A DNA stretch of 64,000 nt from NCBI GenBank assembly GCA_011391085.1, contig JAABRD010000022.1, positions 1 through 64,000 on the forward strand. The letters are read 5' to 3'. A model generated the notes under the pieces. The model saw nothing but the letters and a program-made list of their open reading frames with translations. It ran no database searches and was not told the origin of the DNA. Positions 60,504-64,000 of this stretch are shown here, one piece after another. This DNA is from Thiotrichaceae bacterium. GTDB taxonomy: Bacteria > Pseudomonadota > Gammaproteobacteria > Beggiatoales > Beggiatoaceae. A program made the position numbers and the translations under genes. Each line of letters opens with the position of its first letter. The first letter of the stretch is position 1.

Positions 60504-63500
60504 ATGCAACCATTAATTGACCTCCCAAAACAAACTCCACCTGACGAAATTGATGAAGAGATTCTCGATATTTTTGTCGAGGAAGCCAAAGAAGTCTTGG
60601 AAGAAATCATCAGTAGCCACAAGGCATGGAAAGCCAACCTCGACGATACGGCGCCTCTCAAGACTTTGCGCCGCAACTTTCATACTTTAAAAGGGAGTGG
60701 CCGACTAGTGGGTGCTATGGTCATTGGCGAACTCGGTTGGAAGTTTGAAAACTTGCTGAACCGCGTGATTGAGGGTAGTATTCCTAAAACGGAAGCCTTG
60801 TTTTATCTGCTTGCCAAAGTGGAAGACCTGCTTCCCGATATGGTAGAACAATTTCGCGAACATGAGCCGCCTCCTCATGAAGTCATCTTGTTAATCTCGC
60901 AGGCCCATTATTTTACCGAAACCAAAGGCCAAAATATGGGTGAATTTGAACCTTCTACCAATCAAACTGGCGCCGCCCCCATCGCGTCTAAACCGAGTTC
61001 TATCCCTATGCTGACTCCCAAAGAGTCTGCACCTGTGACTAAATCTATTACCTCATTACCTTCCACACAGGAAGAAATTGAAGAAGACGCAGAAGGAGAA
61101 GAAATGGAAAATGGGTTAGTGGAAGCTGGAGACACGCTGGAGTTGGACGAAGGGAGTGTAGAAGAACAAAAAACCAGTGATTCAGAACAAACTCTAGCAG
61201 AACTACAGTTTGAAGAAATGTCGGTCACTGGTGACGAAGAGATTCGTCTGGAAGAAGAACTCACCACCGATGTGCCAGAAATTCGCATGGAGGAAGAACT
61301 GTCCGCCGAAGACTTCCAGTTCGGCGATTTAGAAGAACCAGTCTCAATGAGAGACTTTTCTGACGGCAACGAATTACAGTTCGATGAACTGTCCGACCTA
61401 GAATCTTCACTTGCCGAAATGTCTTCCAGTGAAGAGAAATCCAGCCAACTGTCTGAGGCAACCAATGAGTTAGACAAGTTGTCCTTCGAATTTGACCGTC
61501 CAACCTCGCCCACCAGGGCGGTTTCTGACTCCACTGACACACTGTTTGCCGGTGAAGGTGAGGGCATCGTAGATTCCAAATTGCTTGCGGTCTTTAACAA
61601 AGAAGCCAGACAACACCTTACGAATTTAAATGCGGCTTTAACGGCTTGTGAAAAAATCTCCCCGATTAAACTGGACGCTGAAATCATGCGGGCCTTTCAC
61701 ACCCTCCATGGCAGTTCTTTAAGTGTTGGTTTTGCACATATTTCCAGTTTAGCGGCACCTTTGGAAAACTACGTCAGAACTTTGGTGGAACGACAATCTG
61801 AATTGACCACAGATAAAGTTTCCCTCCTTCATCAAGCAATTGACATGATTGAACGTCATCTGGAGGGTCGTCCCGTCAAGGCGAATGAACAACAAGCCTT
61901 GATAAACAATGTGCAACTCTCGTTGGAATCACTGAAGACACCCGCACCATCTGCTACCTCCGAGGAAAAGGTGCCAGATGCCAGCGATGAATTTCTGAAA
62001 ATCTTCCTGGACGAAGCCGAGGAAATTCTGGAGAACACTCAATCTCTCCTAGAACGTTGGCAAGCCTCTCCAAACAACATGCAATTGATGAAAGAATTGC
62101 AGAGAGAACTTCACACCCTCAAAGGCGGCGCCAGAATGGTGGGCATCACTGCCATGGGCGACCTCAGTCACAGTCTGGAATCCGTCTTAACCCGTATTGT
62201 TGAAGGAGGTGCGCAATCCAATCCTAAGCTGCAAGAAATTGTCCAAAACAGCGTCGATGAACTGGCTGCGATGTTAGAGGCGGTACGTTCTGGTGTTCCT
62301 CTGGAAACAGCCACCGACCTCATTGCCCTCATCAACAAGGCCCTTGATGTGGAAGAAGACCTAACCGATCCAACTCCGTTCAAACCGTTGCCTGAACCAA
62401 TATTACCACCTGACGACCCCGAACTTCCCAAACCTAACCCAGACCCCTCCCTGGTGGAAGATGATGAGCGGATTCGAGTACGAGTAGCACTGATTGACAA
62501 GCTGACTAACTTGGCCGGCGAGCTCTCCATTTCCCGCGCCCATTTAGAACAACAGCAAGGTTCGGTCAAAAACAATTTAGGTGAAATGGAACAAACCGTG
62601 GCCCGCTTGCGTGACCAGTTGCGTCGCTTGGAAATTGAAACAGAGACCCAAATCCTCTCCCATTTCCGTGGCCCCACAGAAACTCAAAAACCCGCAGACC
62701 ATCAAGAAGACTTTGACCCCCTTGAACTAGACCGCTTCTCCGTGATGCAACAACTCTCCCGTAGCCTCATGGAAACCATTAGTGACCTCTTGAATATTCA
62801 AGAGGCCATGAAAATCCTAACGCGGCAAACCGAAACCTTACTCATTCAACAAACTCGAATGGGTGCTGAACTCCAGGACGCCATCATGCGCACCCGCATG
62901 ATACCCTTCTCCCGTATCTCCCCCCGCCTGCAACGCATTGCCCGCCTCACTGCCAGGGAACTCCGCAAGCAAGTTGATTTTATCCTCAATGGCGACAACA
63001 CCGAATTTGAACGTACCGTCCTGAACCGCATCGTGGCCCCCCTTGAACACATGCTCCGCAACGCCATTGGTCACGGCATTGAAGACGCCGCCACCCGTAC
63101 ACAATCTGGCAAACCCACCTTAGCTAAAATCACGGTTGACATCAGTAAAGAAGGCTCCGAACTCATCCTCAAAATCAGAGACGATGGCGCCGGTCTCGAC
63201 CTCTCCGCCATCCGCCACAAAGCCGAAGAACGTGGCTTGATAAAATCCGACACGGTGATTAGCGACTATGAACTCTCTCAATTTATCCTAGAACCCGCTT
63301 TTAGCACCGCCAAAGTCGTGACCCAAATCTCAGGTCGTGGAGTCGGCATGGATGTCGTCAACAGTGAAATCAAACAACTCAATGGCAGTCTGCTCATCCA
63401 TTCCAAAACGGGTCAAGGCACTCTCTTTGAAATTCGTTTGCCACTCTCTTTAACCATCAACCAAGCCCTCCTGGTCCACATCGGTGATGAAACGATGGCC

Positions 63501-64000
63501 GTGCCGATGAACAACGTGGACGCCGTGATGCGTGCCCCACGTACTGAAGTTTTGAGTGGTGACACAGGCGTGATTCTCTTCTATAAATATATGGGCCATG
63601 ATTATCGCGTTTATCAACTCAGTGAGTTACTGGGCTTTGGCAAACTATCCATTGACCGTCCCTTGATTCCTGCCTTGCTGGTGCGGGCGGCAGACCGTCG
63701 AGTGGCCCTCCTCGTCGACAGTATTGAAGGTAGTAAAGAAATCGTCGTCAAAACGGTAGGCCCCCAAATTGGCGCCATTCGTTGGATAGCCGGTGCCACC
63801 ATTCTAGGTGATGGCCGTGTCGTATTAATCCTGGATGTCCCCACCTTGACCCGGGCGGATCCCCATCCTATACCATCCCTAGTGGTCCCAGAAGTGGTTG
63901 AAGAAAAAGCCATCGTCAAGACGATTATGGTCGTGGACGATTCCATCACGGTGCGCAAAGTCACCGCCCGACTCCTCAAACGTCAAGGGATGGAAGTTAT
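60504..64000 (+). CDS. chpA: ChpA hybrid histidine kinase, second part (runs off window)
   Basis: An open frame from the ATG at 60504 to the window end (1165 codons). Three histidine-phosphotransfer domains are visible with motifs FHTLKGSGR (about residue 57), FHTLHGSSL (about 400) and LHTLKGGAR (about 538); the middle one has His-Gly instead of Lys-Gly. An acidic linker separates the first two. Then come a dimerisation helix, the CheA-type ATPase with HMLRNAIGHGIED (N box), RDDGAGLDL and SGRGVGMDVV (G boxes), and a CheW-like domain (QALLVHIGDETMAVPMNNVD). A receiver domain begins at the end (IMVVDDSITVRKV). It phosphorylates PilG and PilH. Confidence 0.93.
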   Translation, partial: MQPLIDLPKQTPPDEIDEEILDIFVEEAKEVLEEIISSHKAWKANLDDTAPLKTLRRNFHTLKGSGRLVGAMVIGELGWKFENLLNRVIEGSIPKTEALFYLLAKVEDLLPDMVEQFREHEPPPHEVILLISQAHYFTETKGQNMGEFEPSTNQTGAAPIASKPSSIPMLTPKESAPVTKSITSLPSTQEEIEEDAEGEEMENGLVEAGDTLELDEGSVEEQKTSDSEQTLAELQFEEMSVTGDEEIRLEEELTTDVPEIRMEEELSAEDFQFGDLEEPVSMRDFSDGNELQFDELSDLESSLAEMSSSEEKSSQLSEATNELDKLSFEFDRPTSPTRAVSDSTDTLFAGEGEGIVDSKLLAVFNKEARQHLTNLNAALTACEKISPIKLDAEIMRAFHTLHGSSLSVGFAHISSLAAPLENYVRTLVERQSELTTDKVSLLHQAIDMIERHLEGRPVKANEQQALINNVQLSLESLKTPAPSATSEEKVPDASDEFLKIFLDEAEEILENTQSLLERWQASPNNMQLMKELQRELHTLKGGARMVGITAMGDLSHSLESVLTRIVEGGAQSNPKLQEIVQNSVDELAAMLEAVRSGVPLETATDLIALINKALDVEEDLTDPTPFKPLPEPILPPDDPELPKPNPDPSLVEDDERIRVRVALIDKLTNLAGELSISRAHLEQQQGSVKNNLGEMEQTVARLRDQLRRLEIETETQILSHFRGPTETQKPADHQEDFDPLELDRFSVMQQLSRSLMETISDLLNIQEAMKILTRQTETLLIQQTRMGAELQDAIMRTRMIPFSRISPRLQRIARLTARELRKQVDFILNGDNTEFERTVLNRIVAPLEHMLRNAIGHGIEDAATRTQSGKPTLAKITVDISKEGSELILKIRDDGAGLDLSAIRHKAEERGLIKSDTVISDYELSQFILEPAFSTAKVVTQISGRGVGMDVVNSEIKQLNGSLLIHSKTGQGTLFEIRLPLSLTINQALLVHIGDETMAVPMNNVDAVMRAPRTEVLSGDTGVILFYKYMGHDYRVYQLSELLGFGKLSIDRPLIPALLVRAADRRVALLVDSIEGSKEIVVKTVGPQIGAIRWIAGATILGDGRVVLILDVPTLTRADPHPIPSLVVPEVVEEKAIVKTIMVVDDSITVRKVTARLLKRQGMEV

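Noticed and set aside
60962-61687. 241-codon Ser-rich minus-strand ORF
   Set aside because: Antisense of the acidic linker of ChpA, where Glu codons read as Ser/Leu on the other strand.
1-64000. tRNA, rRNA or classical riboswitch
   Set aside because: No cloverleaf, rRNA stretch or known riboswitch core was recognised by eye in the gaps; a covariance-model scan could still find some.

Overview
The window looks like a chromosome segment of a gammaproteobacterium, most likely a large filamentous sulfur bacterium of the Beggiatoaceae/Thiotrichales type. Three things point there: a cbb3 oxidase operon, a Pseudomonas-type Pil-Chp chemosensory cluster, and very many toxin-antitoxin relics with gaps packed with palindromic repeats and 7-bp tandem arrays. 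The exact taxon is inference. No rRNA, tRNA or CRISPR array was seen.

Layout. 1-4.7 kb: a multidomain TPR/glycosyltransferase/sulfotransferase protein and a second glycosyltransferase. 5.6-9.3 kb: a large exported repeat protein. 9.5-14.6 kb: an exported PEGA/WD40 protein with a fresh internal duplication, a decayed nuclease/transposase patch, a stand-alone restriction-like nuclease and two decayed RelE/YafQ-type toxin-antitoxin loci. 14.9-19.8 kb: ccoNOQP and ccoG behind a likely FNR box; ccoS lies apart at 31 kb. 19.9-29.2 kb: an acetyltransferase, a TPR O-GlcNAc-transferase-like protein, a gingipain-type (C25) peptidase and an exported protein with a long Ala/Glu/Lys helix. 29.4-34.7 kb: a bacterial cereblon-like CULT protein, YjbQ, OsmC, CcoS, an OmpA-type lipoprotein, HicBA and a stand-alone nuoL. 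35.4-37.3 kb: toxin-antitoxin genes and remnants. 37.7-43.6 kb: a nine-PAS diguanylate cyclase and a GspE ATPase. 43.8-47.7 kb: two VapBC-like pairs and two glycosyltransferases. 47.9-52.8 kb: a sigma-54 activator, rpsT (opposite strand) and a module of two Ras-like GTPases, a novel pseudo-receiver-like protein and a roadblock protein. 53-64 kb: gshA (opposite strand), then pilG, pilH, pilI, pilJ and a chpA split into two genes, the second running off the window.

How the genes may work together. The right-hand 16 kb looks like a control block for surface motility: Chp chemosensing of type IV pili next to a GTPase/roadblock module of the kind that sets cell polarity elsewhere, with a sigma-54 activator and a c-di-GMP synthase nearby. 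The left-hand and middle parts hold surface-glycan and exported-protein genes, which fits a sheathed or gliding, mat-forming cell, but this is inference.

The gaps are unusually structured. At least seven copies of one MITE family (about 100-180 bp) share terminal repeats of the GGTAGTGATGCAATG type; four have perfect 8-bp target duplications. A second MITE family begins TATAGTAATATTCC. Palindromic GGACTAGAGGCTTTAGCCGG units and CACTATC heptamer arrays form large symmetric hairpins between genes, especially in the GTPase and pil-chp blocks.
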